Of a DNA stretch of 64,000 bases, positions 25,300 to 34,416 are shown one piece after another. Positions within the stretch are counted from its first letter, which is position 1. Each line of letters starts with the position of its first letter. Both the position numbers and the translations under genes were made by a program. The DNA is from Ruminococcus albus AD2013. Lineage in GTDB: Bacteria > Bacillota > Clostridia > Oscillospirales > Ruminococcaceae. The notes below the pieces were generated by a model. That model was not told the DNA's origin, did no database searches, and saw only the letters and a program-made list of their open reading frames with translations. The stretch lies in NCBI RefSeq assembly GCF_000526775.1, contig NZ_JAGS01000001.1, positions 3,534,001 through 3,598,000 on the forward strand, written 5' to 3'.

Positions 25300-28056
25300 T
25301 CAGATATCCTCAACGCACAGACCTGTGCCCTCGGCGGGTCTTATTTTTTTGAATACTATCTTATCCATATCAAGTCCGCCCAGACCGAAGTGAAGCCTGA
25401 ATATAGTATAGCGGGAGAACATGGGCATCTCTTCCACGGCGAAGGTCACGGGTTTTCCTCCTGTGCCGTTCCATGTGAATGTGCCCCATGCAGTACCCAT
25501 GCTGAATACGGTCACGGGCATCTGTGCAAGCTCGCTCTGTGTTGAGCTTGCTGTCATTTCCATGCGGTACTGACCTAACTGTGCCACATCTACAGTGAAG
25601 CTGTAATCGAGATTTCTCTCGGTCTTCACGCCGCTCATATCTATGGTAAGGTCGCCGTCCAGCAGGAACACTCTGTCGCCTGCGCCATCGTCAACGGTCT
25701 CGGCGGGCTTGTTGATAACTTCAACAGCCTCGTCCTCGCCAAGCTTTCTTGCCATAGCATGAGTGCTCATCATGAATGAGAGTATGTTCCTTGCGGACCT
25801 CTGAAGTTCTGCGCGGGTAAGTCTGCCGTCTGCCAGTGCCGCTATAACATTGTCACTGCCTCTTTCACCGTCTGCGCATACCATGTACACATCGTTCTGC
25901 GCGCGTACCATCGCGGCGAAATTGTTCTTGTCGGGAGCACAGCCGCGGTCGTTGATATTTGCCCACCAGTCTGTCATTGTGAAGCCGTCAAAGCCCCAGT
26001 CCTTGCGGAGTATCATGGTGTTCAGGTCGAAGCTTCCCGCTGTCCAAAGATCATTGACCTTGCCGTAGGTGGTCATTACCGACCTTGCACCACCCTCTTT
26101 GACAGCTGTTTCAAAGCCGCGGAGATATATCTCGCGCAGTGCTCTTTCGCTTACAGCCGAATCGAGGAAGTGTCTGTTGGTCTCCTGATTGTTTCCGCAG
26201 AAGTGCTTGATAGTGCCTTCCACGCCCTGCGAGTGCAGACCTTTGAGCTCGGCAGCCGCCATATCTCCTGTGAGTACGGGGTCTTCGGAGAAGTACTCGA
26301 AATTTCTGCCGTTGAGAGGGTGGCGGTGGATATTCATGCCGGGTCCCAGCAGACAATCAACCTTGTTAGCCCTCATCTCCAAGCCGAGATATGTGAAAAG
26401 TTCGGTGATAAGGGGCTTGTTGAAGGTCGCCGCGATGAGTGTGCCATTGGGCAGGCTGAAAGCCTTTGTGCCAACATCAAGTCTCATTCCCGAGGGACCG
26501 TCGGAACAGCATCCTGCGGGTATTCCAAGTTCTTCCAGATGTTTTGCTATGCCGCCGAATGCCGCCGCAGTACCCGGAGTTACCTTGGGTGAACACATAC
26601 CCTCGCCGCGTACAAGGCAGTTCAGGTCATTGTCGTCAAGCTGTGCGATGAATTCATCAAGGGTGTTTTTGCCGTGGAAAACGTCGGCGGTGCGTATGCC
26701 CTTATCACCTGTGAAAGCTATCTCTTCGGGGAGATATTCAAGACGTCTTGCGGCTTCGTCAACCTTTGAAAGGGGAGTATCCTCAAAGGAAAGACCCTCT
26801 GCGGTGCGCACCATTCTCTTGAAAGGCATAACGGGTGCGAGAGCCTGTTCAAGCTGTTCGATGACCTTGGTATCGTTCCGGGTGAATGAGAAGCATTCCT
26901 TTGCACTGCGCACATCACTGCCCGCATAGAATTTATACTCGCCTGCTTCAGTTACCCATGCATATGCATGACCCGTAACGCCGCTGTCATCGTAGGAAGC
27001 TATGTCGCGCTCAGTGACTTCTATCGTCAGCGTCTGTTCTTCATTGGGTGCAAGGAGTTTTGTCTTTTCAAATCCGCAGAGAACTCTCGCCGCCTTGCCC
27101 AGCTTGCCGTTGGGGGCTTCTGTATAAACCTGTACAACTTCCTTGCCTGCGGTATTGCCGATATTCTTCACCTTAGCGGTGATAACTGCGCCGCTTTTCG
27201 TTTTTCTGCCTTCGGCGCTTATCTCGAACTTGGTATAGCTGAGTCCGAAACCGAAGGGGAAGCGCACTTTGTCCTTTGCGAAAGTCTCGAAATATCTGTA
27301 ACCTACGTATATATCCTCGGTGTAGAAATTTCTGTCCCTGTCGTGGAAATTCTTATCGGAGGGGTAGTCGGTGATATCATAAGCGATGGTATCGGGCAGT
27401 TTGCCGCAGGGGGATACCTCGCCCAGCAGTACCTTAGCCGAACCTGTGCCGCCTGTCATTCCGCCCTGCCATACGTACATTACCGCATCGGGGGAGAATT
27501 CGTCGATAAAGCCCATATCGATGATATTGCCCACATTCAGCAGAACGACCATATTCTGGAAATTATCCCTGACCTTGCGAAGCATAGCCTTTTCGCCGTC
27601 GGTAAGCAGATAGGAACCTGCCTTTACGCCGTTGTCCTGCTCTTCGCCTGCGGTACGTCCGATGATGCATACGGCTGTATTTGAGGTCTCTGCCGCCTTT
27701 TTTACAAGAGCATCGTCAAGGGGCATCTCCTCCTGACACCAGGGCTCGCCGCCCCAGCCCTCGCCGTAGTCGTAGGGGTGTTCAGCCACATAGTCCCTGT
27801 AAGTTTTCAGCACTTCCTCGTTGAGCTTTGCGCCTGCTTCAAGCAGACCGTCAACTATGCCTGTGACCTTGTCAACATTAACCATGCCTCCCGAGCCTGT
27901 GCCGCTTTTGTAATAATCCAGCTGTATACGTCCGAAAACAGCTGTTTCAGAGTTCTTATCCAGCGGGAGAACGCCGTTGTTTGTCAGCAGTACTGCGCCC
28001 TCTGCATTTACTTCTGCCGCTTTTGCGAGATAATCTTTCCAGTTTAGTGTAGCCAT
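25300..28056 (-). CDS. Beta-glucosidase, GH3 with permuted domain order
   Basis: A 918-residue family 3 glycoside hydrolase without signal peptide, so probably cytoplasmic; it would release glucose from imported cello-oligosaccharides or other beta-glucosides. The domain order is swapped relative to most GH3 enzymes: the alpha/beta sandwich domain comes first (about 15-245, IIGRTAGEEQDNG), then Fn3-like (about 270-390), then the TIM barrel (about 450-760) with GPGMNIHRHPLNGRNFEYFSE, KHFCGNNQETNRH and the nucleophile Asp696 in FTMTDWW. This order is known from Ruminococcus albus and Butyrivibrio enzymes. A beta-rich tail of about 120 residues resembling a carbohydrate-binding module ends the protein. 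The gene follows the ABC permease by 26 bases. Confidence 0.93.
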   Translation of the reverse strand: MATLNWKDYLAKAAEVNAEGAVLLTNNGVLPLDKNSETAVFGRIQLDYYKSGTGSGGMVNVDKVTGIVDGLLEAGAKLNEEVLKTYRDYVAEHPYDYGEGWGGEPWCQEEMPLDDALVKKAAETSNTAVCIIGRTAGEEQDNGVKAGSYLLTDGEKAMLRKVRDNFQNMVVLLNVGNIIDMGFIDEFSPDAVMYVWQGGMTGGTGSAKVLLGEVSPCGKLPDTIAYDITDYPSDKNFHDRDRNFYTEDIYVGYRYFETFAKDKVRFPFGFGLSYTKFEISAEGRKTKSGAVITAKVKNIGNTAGKEVVQVYTEAPNGKLGKAARVLCGFEKTKLLAPNEEQTLTIEVTERDIASYDDSGVTGHAYAWVTEAGEYKFYAGSDVRSAKECFSFTRNDTKVIEQLEQALAPVMPFKRMVRTAEGLSFEDTPLSKVDEAARRLEYLPEEIAFTGDKGIRTADVFHGKNTLDEFIAQLDDNDLNCLVRGEGMCSPKVTPGTAAAFGGIAKHLEELGIPAGCCSDGPSGMRLDVGTKAFSLPNGTLIAATFNKPLITELFTYLGLEMRANKVDCLLGPGMNIHRHPLNGRNFEYFSEDPVLTGDMAAAELKGLHSQGVEGTIKHFCGNNQETNRHFLDSAVSERALREIYLRGFETAVKEGGARSVMTTYGKVNDLWTAGSFDLNTMILRKDWGFDGFTMTDWWANINDRGCAPDKNNFAAMVRAQNDVYMVCADGERGSDNVIAALADGRLTRAELQRSARNILSFMMSTHAMARKLGEDEAVEVINKPAETVDDGAGDRVFLLDGDLTIDMSGVKTERNLDYSFTVDVAQLGQYRMEMTASSTQSELAQMPVTVFSMGTAWGTFTWNGTGGKPVTFAVEEMPMFSRYTIFRLHFGLGGLDMDKIVFKKIRPAEGTGLCVEDI

Positions 28057-28082
28057 AGTTTACCTCCGTATCGTAAAAATTT

Positions 28083-31000
28083 CTATTCTACCGATTTAAG
28101 GCTTTCAGCCATATTTATCTTTTCAAGTTTGTTTTCCATAACGATATTCACCAGCAGATTGAATACTATCGTCAGACCTATGCTGTACAGATAGCTTCTT
28201 ACGAGTATCCTCTCCTTGAAGCATACCATGTCAACGACGAGATATGACATTACAAAGTGCAGCAGCATATTTCCGAGTATCAGCCCGACTATGATACCAA
28301 GACCTGTAAGGAAGAGGTTTTCTCTCAGCACATAAGCCGAGGTCTCTTTTTTGAAGAATCCCAGTACCTTTATTGTGGCTATCTCGCGCTCTCTTTCGGT
28401 GATGTTTATGTTGGTGAGATTATAAAGCACGATGAATGCCAGCAGTGCCGCACATATTATTACCAGCAGCACAACGTAGTCAAGGCTCGCCATGGAGTCT
28501 GTCATACGTTTTTTCAGGTCTTCAAACAGGCTCAGGTTTTTCACGCATTTCAGCTTTGCAATGTCGGTCTGCGCCTGATAAACGTCGGTGTTCTCGGGGA
28601 AATTCACGTAAGCTTCATTCAGCCCGAATTTCTCGCCAAGCTGGTTTTCAATGGAATCATAGGGTATGAAAACATAGTTGTATACGTGGTTATCGAACAC
28701 TGCTTTAACTGTGAATTCCATCATACGCATATTTTCATCTCTCAGGGTGATAGTGTCGCCCTCTTTTACGCCGTATCTCTGCATAATGCTGATGCTTACA
28801 AGTGCTTCATCACCTGTGGGCGGGTCTATTTTGCTGCCGTCGGGCTTGTTGAAGTTCATACTGCCATTTAATTCGCTGAAATCAACAGGCGCCATAAGGC
28901 TTATGCTCTTGACTGCGTCCTTTGTCACAAGATCCCATGAACCAGCATAAAGGTCGGCGTGGGTCGCTCCCGTGCTTTCAAGCTTTTCTTTGAGTTCCCC
29001 GGGCATATCGCCGTTGTCATCGGAAGAATAAGTAACCGAAGCGTCTGCTGTTACGATCTCTTCATACTGCACCACTGCGAAATCTCCTACCGAATCGGAC
29101 ATACCGAATCCTGTGAGAAGCAGTGCAGTACAGCCGCTTATGCCGACAACCATCATGAAGAAACGCTTTTTGTACCTGAATATATTACGTATAGATACCT
29201 TGTGCAGGAACTTCATTCTGTTCCATATGGAAGGGAAGTATTCCAGAAGTACTCTCTTGCCCGCCTTTGGTGATTTCGGGCGCATGAGTTCAGCCGCTGT
29301 TTCGCTGAGTTCATATCTGCACGACAGCCATGCCGCACCTACCGAGCAAAGCAGAGATACCAAGCCCGCCAGCAGAGCCAGTTTCCAGTCAAACAGATAT
29401 CCAACATCAAGCTCTATGTACATAAGCTTGTAGTTGAGCCAGATGACCTGCGGGAATATATAAGTGCCCAGTGCATAGCCTATGGACCAGCCCAGAAGTG
29501 CCGCGCTTCCTGCGTATATGGTGAACTTGCTCATTATCGCACTTTCGGAGTAACCGAGGGCTTTAAGCGTGCCTATCTGTGTGCGGCGTTCCTCGACCAT
29601 ACGGCTCATGGTGGTCATGCATACCAGTGCCGCTACAAGTATGAAAAATACAGGGAAGACCTTAGCCAGCTTGCCCACGATGGAAGAATCGTTCTCAAAG
29701 CAGGCATAGCCGATGTTGGTATCTCTGTCAAGCAGGAAAACATCGGGCTTTTTCAAGTCGCGGAGCTCTTTTTCGCCGTCTGCCAGTTCCTGCTCTGCAT
29801 CTGCTATCTCTTCATCAAATGAAGTCAGACCGTCCTCGTATTCAGCCTCGCCGTCCTCATACTTTTTAAGACCGTCCTCATACTCGGCTTTTCCGTCTTC
29901 GTATTCCTTTTTGCCGTTTTCAAGTTCCTTTTTGCCGTCAGCAAGTTTTTTTACGCCGTCATTGTATTCGTATCTGCCGCTGTCAAGCTTTGCCTTGCCC
30001 GACTGATATTCAGCCCATGAAGCGTTATATTTCGCATATCCCTGAGCGTACTGTGCTTTTCCCGCTTCAAGTTGTTTTCTGCCCTCTGCGAGAGTCGCTT
30101 TCTTTGCGTCAAGTTCAGCCTGTCCCGCCGTGAGTTCTTCCTGCTTCATAAGAAGTTCGCTCTTAGCCGCTTCAAGCTGTGCGTATCCGCCGTCTATCTG
30201 CGCCTTAGCCGCAGTTATCTGTTCTGCCTGTTCGGGAGGGAGCATATCCATCATTTCGAGATACTCGCCGTATTCCGCCATGAACTGCGCGTACTGCTCG
30301 TCAAGAGCCGCGGTCTGGACCTCTATCTCCGCAATACCTGCGTTTATCTGTTCAGCACCCGCATCGAGTTCAGCCTGTGCCTTTTTCAGCGCCGCTTCGC
30401 CCTCGGTGATCTTTTTTTCGTTAACATCTATCTCAGCCTTGCTCGTCATAAGCTGTGACCATGCATTGTCAAGCTGATATTTGCCGTTCCGGAGCTGTTT
30501 TTCGCTGTCGTCAAGGGTGATCTTCGCGTCCTTGAGTTTCTTCTCGTTGTCCGCGATCTCCTTTTCGCCGTCAGCTATCTCTTTTTCAGCATCTTTGAGC
30601 TCTTTTGCAGCCTTATCCAGTTCTTCCTTAGCGTCATCAAGATCTGCGCGGGCATCGTCAAGCTTCTGCTGACCCTCTTCGCGGGCATCTTCAAGTTTCT
30701 TTCTTCCGTCCGCAAGTTCGTCTTCTGCATCGGATACTATGCGGTCGTATCTCTCCTCAGCGGCGTCCTCTGCCGCCTTTTCCCAGCCGTCTTCACGCTT
30801 CGCCATGTAGTCTTCGTATTCGTCGGAATATACTTCAAGCTCATGGTCGAGTTTTACGTACAGCTCCGAATAGGCTTCCATATCGAAAGCGCTTTTGTTA
30901 AGATATATAAATCCGTTTATCGTACCGTTGCCGAGGGAGGTGGTACCTCTCTCAAAGTGAACGTATGCGGGGGAATACACCAGTCCCACCACGGTGACTT

Positions 31001-31493
31001 CACGGGGCTTGAACTTTTCAAGGGTGTCTTTCTCGTTCTCGGTATTCACATACAGCACATCTCCCAGCTTATAGGAGGTCTTGCCGTCCATAACGCACTC
31101 GCTGTCATTCTCGGGCAGTCTGCCTTCCAGTATCTCGGGGACATTCACATTTTCTGTCAGCGAATGTACTTTCATAACAGGGGCGTTGCCGTAGTCGTCC
31201 TTGAACATTATGTCCAGAGAATAAGCGCCCTCAGCCGCACGGACATCATCACGAACGCGGAGGGTCTCAACATCGCATTCTTCCCAGCCGAGAGTGGATA
31301 CTATCCTGTAATCGTAAAGTTCATGATCTTCCATGAAACCGCCAAGGGTCTTCACCATTGCAGGGGTAGTTATCCTGACTCCCGAGAAAAATCCCACACC
31401 CAGGGCGATTATCGCCAGTATCGCCGCAAAACGTCCGAAGGTGCTTTTTATATCCCTGAAAGTTGAAACTTTAAGTTTTGACTTCATGAACAT
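28083..31493 (-). CDS. FtsX/MacB-type ABC permease with very long coiled coil
   Basis: An about 1136-residue permease. One membrane helix near the N-terminus (FAAILAIIALGVGFFSGV) is followed by an extracytoplasmic domain whose residues about 230-600 are an exceptionally long run of Ala/Glu/Lys/Leu heptads (such as DGKKELENGKKEYEDGKAEY). Then come a three-helix FtsX domain (about 640-760), a further exported region and a final FtsX domain (LDYVVLLVIICAALLAFIVL and after). FtsX-type permeases with their ATPase often drive wall or lipoprotein processes rather than classic import. The start is at the ATG overlapping the stop of the ATPase gene (TGATG); the ATG at 31487 is an alternative. Confidence 0.9.
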   Translation of the reverse strand: MFMKSKLKVSTFRDIKSTFGRFAAILAIIALGVGFFSGVRITTPAMVKTLGGFMEDHELYDYRIVSTLGWEECDVETLRVRDDVRAAEGAYSLDIMFKDDYGNAPVMKVHSLTENVNVPEILEGRLPENDSECVMDGKTSYKLGDVLYVNTENEKDTLEKFKPREVTVVGLVYSPAYVHFERGTTSLGNGTINGFIYLNKSAFDMEAYSELYVKLDHELEVYSDEYEDYMAKREDGWEKAAEDAAEERYDRIVSDAEDELADGRKKLEDAREEGQQKLDDARADLDDAKEELDKAAKELKDAEKEIADGEKEIADNEKKLKDAKITLDDSEKQLRNGKYQLDNAWSQLMTSKAEIDVNEKKITEGEAALKKAQAELDAGAEQINAGIAEIEVQTAALDEQYAQFMAEYGEYLEMMDMLPPEQAEQITAAKAQIDGGYAQLEAAKSELLMKQEELTAGQAELDAKKATLAEGRKQLEAGKAQYAQGYAKYNASWAEYQSGKAKLDSGRYEYNDGVKKLADGKKELENGKKEYEDGKAEYEDGLKKYEDGEAEYEDGLTSFDEEIADAEQELADGEKELRDLKKPDVFLLDRDTNIGYACFENDSSIVGKLAKVFPVFFILVAALVCMTTMSRMVEERRTQIGTLKALGYSESAIMSKFTIYAGSAALLGWSIGYALGTYIFPQVIWLNYKLMYIELDVGYLFDWKLALLAGLVSLLCSVGAAWLSCRYELSETAAELMRPKSPKAGKRVLLEYFPSIWNRMKFLHKVSIRNIFRYKKRFFMMVVGISGCTALLLTGFGMSDSVGDFAVVQYEEIVTADASVTYSSDDNGDMPGELKEKLESTGATHADLYAGSWDLVTKDAVKSISLMAPVDFSELNGSMNFNKPDGSKIDPPTGDEALVSISIMQRYGVKEGDTITLRDENMRMMEFTVKAVFDNHVYNYVFIPYDSIENQLGEKFGLNEAYVNFPENTDVYQAQTDIAKLKCVKNLSLFEDLKKRMTDSMASLDYVVLLVIICAALLAFIVLYNLTNINITEREREIATIKVLGFFKKETSAYVLRENLFLTGLGIIVGLILGNMLLHFVMSYLVVDMVCFKERILVRSYLYSIGLTIVFNLLVNIVMENKLEKINMAESLKSVE

Positions 31494-32197
31494 CACCACT
31501 CGATGTTTTCAACATCTACTATCTCCGTGTTAAGTCTCATGCTTTCAACAGTACCGCTTTTAACTGTTATTATCCTGTCAGCCATAGCTGCCAGTGCGGA
31601 GTTATGGGTGATGACCACCACAGTCATACCGCTTTTGCGGCAGGTATCCTGCAATAGTTTAAGCACTGCCTTGCCTGTGTTGTAGTCCAGTGCGCCTGTA
31701 GGCTCATCGCAAAGCAGCAGCTTGGGATTTTTTGCCAGAGCTCTGGCTATGGCAACTCTCTGCTGTTCGCCGCCCGAAAGCTGAGCGGGGAAGTTCTTCA
31801 TTCTCTCGCCGAGCCCCACCTGTTTCAGAACTTCTTCCGCATCGAGAGGGTCTTTGCATATCTGTGCCGCAAGCTCGACATTCTCCTTGGCGGTAAGGTT
31901 CTGCACAAGATTGTAGAACTGGAAAACGAAGCCGATATCGTACCTTCTGTAAGCTGTAAGTTCCTTTTTGCCGAACTTTGATATTTCACGTCCGTCAAGT
32001 TTCACGCTTCCCGAGGTCAGGGTATCCATACCCCCGAGAATATTGAGTATCGTAGTCTTGCCTGCGCCCGAAGCCCCGACGATAACGCAGAACTCGCCCT
32101 TCTCTATCTCAAAGGAGGCATCTTTCAGCGCCTGTATCTCGACTTCGCCTGTTTTATAGGTCTTTTTCACGTTTTTGAATTCAACAAAAGCACTCAT
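31493..32197 (-). CDS. ABC transporter ATPase (MacB/LolD type)
   Basis: A 234-residue ATP-binding subunit: Walker A GASGAGKTT, signature LSGGEQQRVAIARALA, Walker B LLLCDEPTGALD, and a switch His in VVITHNSAL. It pairs with the coiled-coil permease downstream, with which it overlaps. First gene of a five-gene unit (ATPase, permease, GH3, unknown, lipoprotein). Confidence 0.95.
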   Translation of the reverse strand: MSAFVEFKNVKKTYKTGEVEIQALKDASFEIEKGEFCVIVGASGAGKTTILNILGGMDTLTSGSVKLDGREISKFGKKELTAYRRYDIGFVFQFYNLVQNLTAKENVELAAQICKDPLDAEEVLKQVGLGERMKNFPAQLSGGEQQRVAIARALAKNPKLLLCDEPTGALDYNTGKAVLKLLQDTCRKSGMTVVVITHNSALAAMADRIITVKSGTVESMRLNTEIVDVENIEW

Positions 32198-32244
32198 TCA
32201 TATTCACCCTTATTGTTAGTTTTACACGAAAATTACTATGCTTG

Positions 32245-32273
32245 ATTATATCATATATTTTGGAAAAAGTAAA
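32245..32273 (-). promoter_or_regulatory. Promoter of the ABC-GH3 unit
   Basis: On the minus strand TTTACT (32273-32268), 17-bp spacer, TATAAT (32250-32245), about 48 bases before the ATPase start. Confidence 0.75.
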
Positions 32274-32334
32274 GACAAGTCGGCACACGAAATCGTTTTA
32301 TACATAAAACTACAAAGCAAAGTTTTCACTGCTG

Positions 32335-32370
32335 TAAAAACAAAAACTCCCCCGTCATATGACAGGGGAG
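32335..32370 (-). terminator. Terminator of the MoxR gene
   Basis: CTCCCCCGTC (32347-32356), loop ATAT, GACAGGGGAG (32361-32370), with A-rich sequence to the left that is T-rich on the minus strand. Confidence 0.85.
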
Positions 32371-32378
32371 AATAGTAT

Positions 32379-33908
32379 TTATTCCTGTTCAAACTTCAGG
32401 CAGTCTTCCAGATTGAGCTCGTACATATTGTTGTATGTAGGCGCAGCAGCGGGCTGTCCGAGCAGTCTGTAGAACTCGTCGGAACCGTACTTCTTGATGA
32501 AGTCGGTGGTGTGGCAGTTTACAGTAAGCTCTTCAAGAAGCTTCTTCATAACAGGGCTTTCAGCGCCGTAAGCAGCTTCCATGAATGTGAACATATTCTT
32601 CATACCGGACATGGACTGGCTGGTAACGTTCTTGGCACCTGTGAGCAGGTTAGTGAACGCATTCTGGATGATGATGGTACATCTCTGCTTGTTGTCACGG
32701 CCCTCGTTGGTGCACTTGTCCATGTAAGCTTCCAGATTATGGATTATCCAGTGCTGGATCTTCTTGTTGGAAGGCGAGATTATACGCGCCTTAACAGCCA
32801 TATCCAGATTCTTTCTTGTGGTCATGATATGCTCTGCAATGATCTGACGGCAGGAAAGACCCTCGTTGATCTTGATAAGTATATCTTCAAGCTTGGGATG
32901 TATCTGTCTGATCATCTTCTCCATCTGGATAGTCGTTCTCATTGTGTAAGTAACGCCGTCCATCAGCAGGTTCATCAGAGCTATAGCTTCTTCGATGTCA
33001 GCCTTTCCGGCTCTGTCAACAGCAGCCTGAGTGATGTTGCCGTCCAGCAGATCATCAGGATCATAGATTTCACGCAGCTCGTTGAACTTGCAGTAGAACT
33101 CGTAGAACATAGGAGCAACATCGTGATCCTGCAGGTACTGACCTACCAGCTCCAGAGTAACTGCCATGCCTGCACTCTCGTACAGCTGAATCATCTCGGA
33201 GAGATCCTCCCACGCACGTGCGGTGATGATCTTGTAGTTGTGTCTGTCGGTAGCGTCTATCTCGTAGAACAGAGTGGGGTGGAGTTCGAGGAATGCTATT
33301 ATGCTGGGGTGAACACCGCCGTAGTAAGCGTATTCCTTCCAGCAGAGGAATTCAGCATCGATCTCGACCTTCTTGAATCTGTCCCATGTAACTATATCGA
33401 ATTCGTTAACGGACTTGTTGAACTGAGGGGGGTTACCTGCGGTAACGATTACCCATCCGGGAGGGATCTGGTGCAGACCGAAGATCTTGTACTGCAGGAA
33501 CTGCAGCATGATAGGTGCAAGAGATTCGGATACGCAGTTGATCTCATCGAGGAACAGAATGCCCTCACGGATGTGAGTCTGCTCCATAGTATAATAAATG
33601 TTTGCAATGATCTCCGACATCGTATACTCGGAAACCTTAACATCGGCACCGACGAAGTTTCTCTCAACGATAACAGGCAGACCCATTGCAGATTCTCTGG
33701 TCTGGTGAGCCATCGAGTAGGATATCAGGTTAACGCCTGTCTCCTGAGCTATCTGGTCCATGATAGCGGTCTTGCCGATACCGGGAGGTCCGAGCAGGAA
33801 GCAGGGTCTCTGATGCTCGATGCTTATCTTGTACTCACCAAACTCATCTTTTTCCAGATAAGCCTTGATAGAATCGAGCACTTGCTGTTTTGCGTCTTTT
33901 ATGGTCAT
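32379..33908 (-). CDS. MoxR-type AAA+ ATPase
   Basis: A 509-residue AAA+ protein: Walker A LLGPPGIGKTAIMDQ near residue 43, Walker B ILFLDEINCV, sensor segment VIVTAGNPPQFNKS. The start at 33908 has GAAGGAG nine bases upstream; a longer frame reaches 33941 without a site. MoxR ATPases act as chaperone-like remodellers, often with vWA-domain partners, and a vWA protein gene is divergently placed at 34417. A long C-terminal helical extension (about 300-509) is larger than in typical 330-residue MoxR proteins. Confidence 0.85.
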   Translation of the reverse strand: MTIKDAKQQVLDSIKAYLEKDEFGEYKISIEHQRPCFLLGPPGIGKTAIMDQIAQETGVNLISYSMAHQTRESAMGLPVIVERNFVGADVKVSEYTMSEIIANIYYTMEQTHIREGILFLDEINCVSESLAPIMLQFLQYKIFGLHQIPPGWVIVTAGNPPQFNKSVNEFDIVTWDRFKKVEIDAEFLCWKEYAYYGGVHPSIIAFLELHPTLFYEIDATDRHNYKIITARAWEDLSEMIQLYESAGMAVTLELVGQYLQDHDVAPMFYEFYCKFNELREIYDPDDLLDGNITQAAVDRAGKADIEEAIALMNLLMDGVTYTMRTTIQMEKMIRQIHPKLEDILIKINEGLSCRQIIAEHIMTTRKNLDMAVKARIISPSNKKIQHWIIHNLEAYMDKCTNEGRDNKQRCTIIIQNAFTNLLTGAKNVTSQSMSGMKNMFTFMEAAYGAESPVMKKLLEELTVNCHTTDFIKKYGSDEFYRLLGQPAAAPTYNNMYELNLEDCLKFEQE

Positions 33909-33931
33909 AAGCAAAAACTCCTTCTTGCACA

Positions 33932-33950
33932 GAATAGTCAAAAACTATTC
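33932..33950. promoter_or_regulatory. Inverted repeat in the MoxR leader
   Basis: GAATAGT (33932-33938), loop CAAAA, ACTATTC (33944-33950) between the promoter and ribosome site of the MoxR gene; a possible operator or leader hairpin. Confidence 0.5.
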
Positions 33951-33968
33951 CAAAAATTTTCACCTAAT

Positions 33969-33997
33969 ATTATACACTATCTCCAAATCCCTGTCAA
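33969..33997 (-). promoter_or_regulatory. Consensus promoter of the MoxR gene
   Basis: On the minus strand TTGACA (33997-33992), 17-bp spacer, TATAAT (33974-33969): a perfect match to both sigma-A boxes. Confidence 0.88.
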
Positions 33998-34416
33998 TAG
34001 GAAAAATAAATTTCGGAAATGTGACTTACTTTTTTTAATTAAATATATGCAATTTGGCAAGGGGAATTTTATCTCAGAAAAAATGGAAGTATGTGAAAAA
34101 TCACGATATGCGTCCTACGTCAAATATTGCTTAAAATCAAGTGAAAATATCTGTATCATACAAAAACAGCCAAAACAGGCGGCTATGTTTTAAATGAAGT
34201 TCATATAAAGATATTAATGATATGAAAAAATGAAATATGGGTCTGTGATGCAAGTAAAAATCCGACTCGATATTTTGTGTAATATTTCCATAAGAATTGG
34301 CTTGAAAATCACCGAATATTGTGATATTATATACATATAAAATTCACTGTTCGCAGATGAATATGTGATAAGGTATATGGTTGGTATGTAAAAATAGGAA
34401 GATTGGTGAAGACGCA
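33998..34416. other. Divergent intergenic region between MoxR and vWA genes
   Basis: About 420 AT-rich bases with no gene. It carries the two divergent promoters at its ends (33969-33997 and 34302-34330). No repeat or terminator stands out. Confidence 0.6.
34302..34330 (+). promoter_or_regulatory. Promoter of the vWA gene
   Basis: TTGAAA (34302-34307), 17-bp spacer, TATTAT (34325-34330), 87 bases before the ATG at 34417. Confidence 0.65.

Noticed and set aside
29713..30672. Long Ser-rich frames opposite the coiled-coil permease
   Set aside because: They are antisense shadows of Glu/Lys-rich heptads; no start sites or promoters support them.
32511..34193. 560-codon frame opposite the MoxR gene
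   Set aside because: The minus-strand MoxR protein has clear motifs, promoter and terminator; the opposite frame has no ribosome site and no domain.
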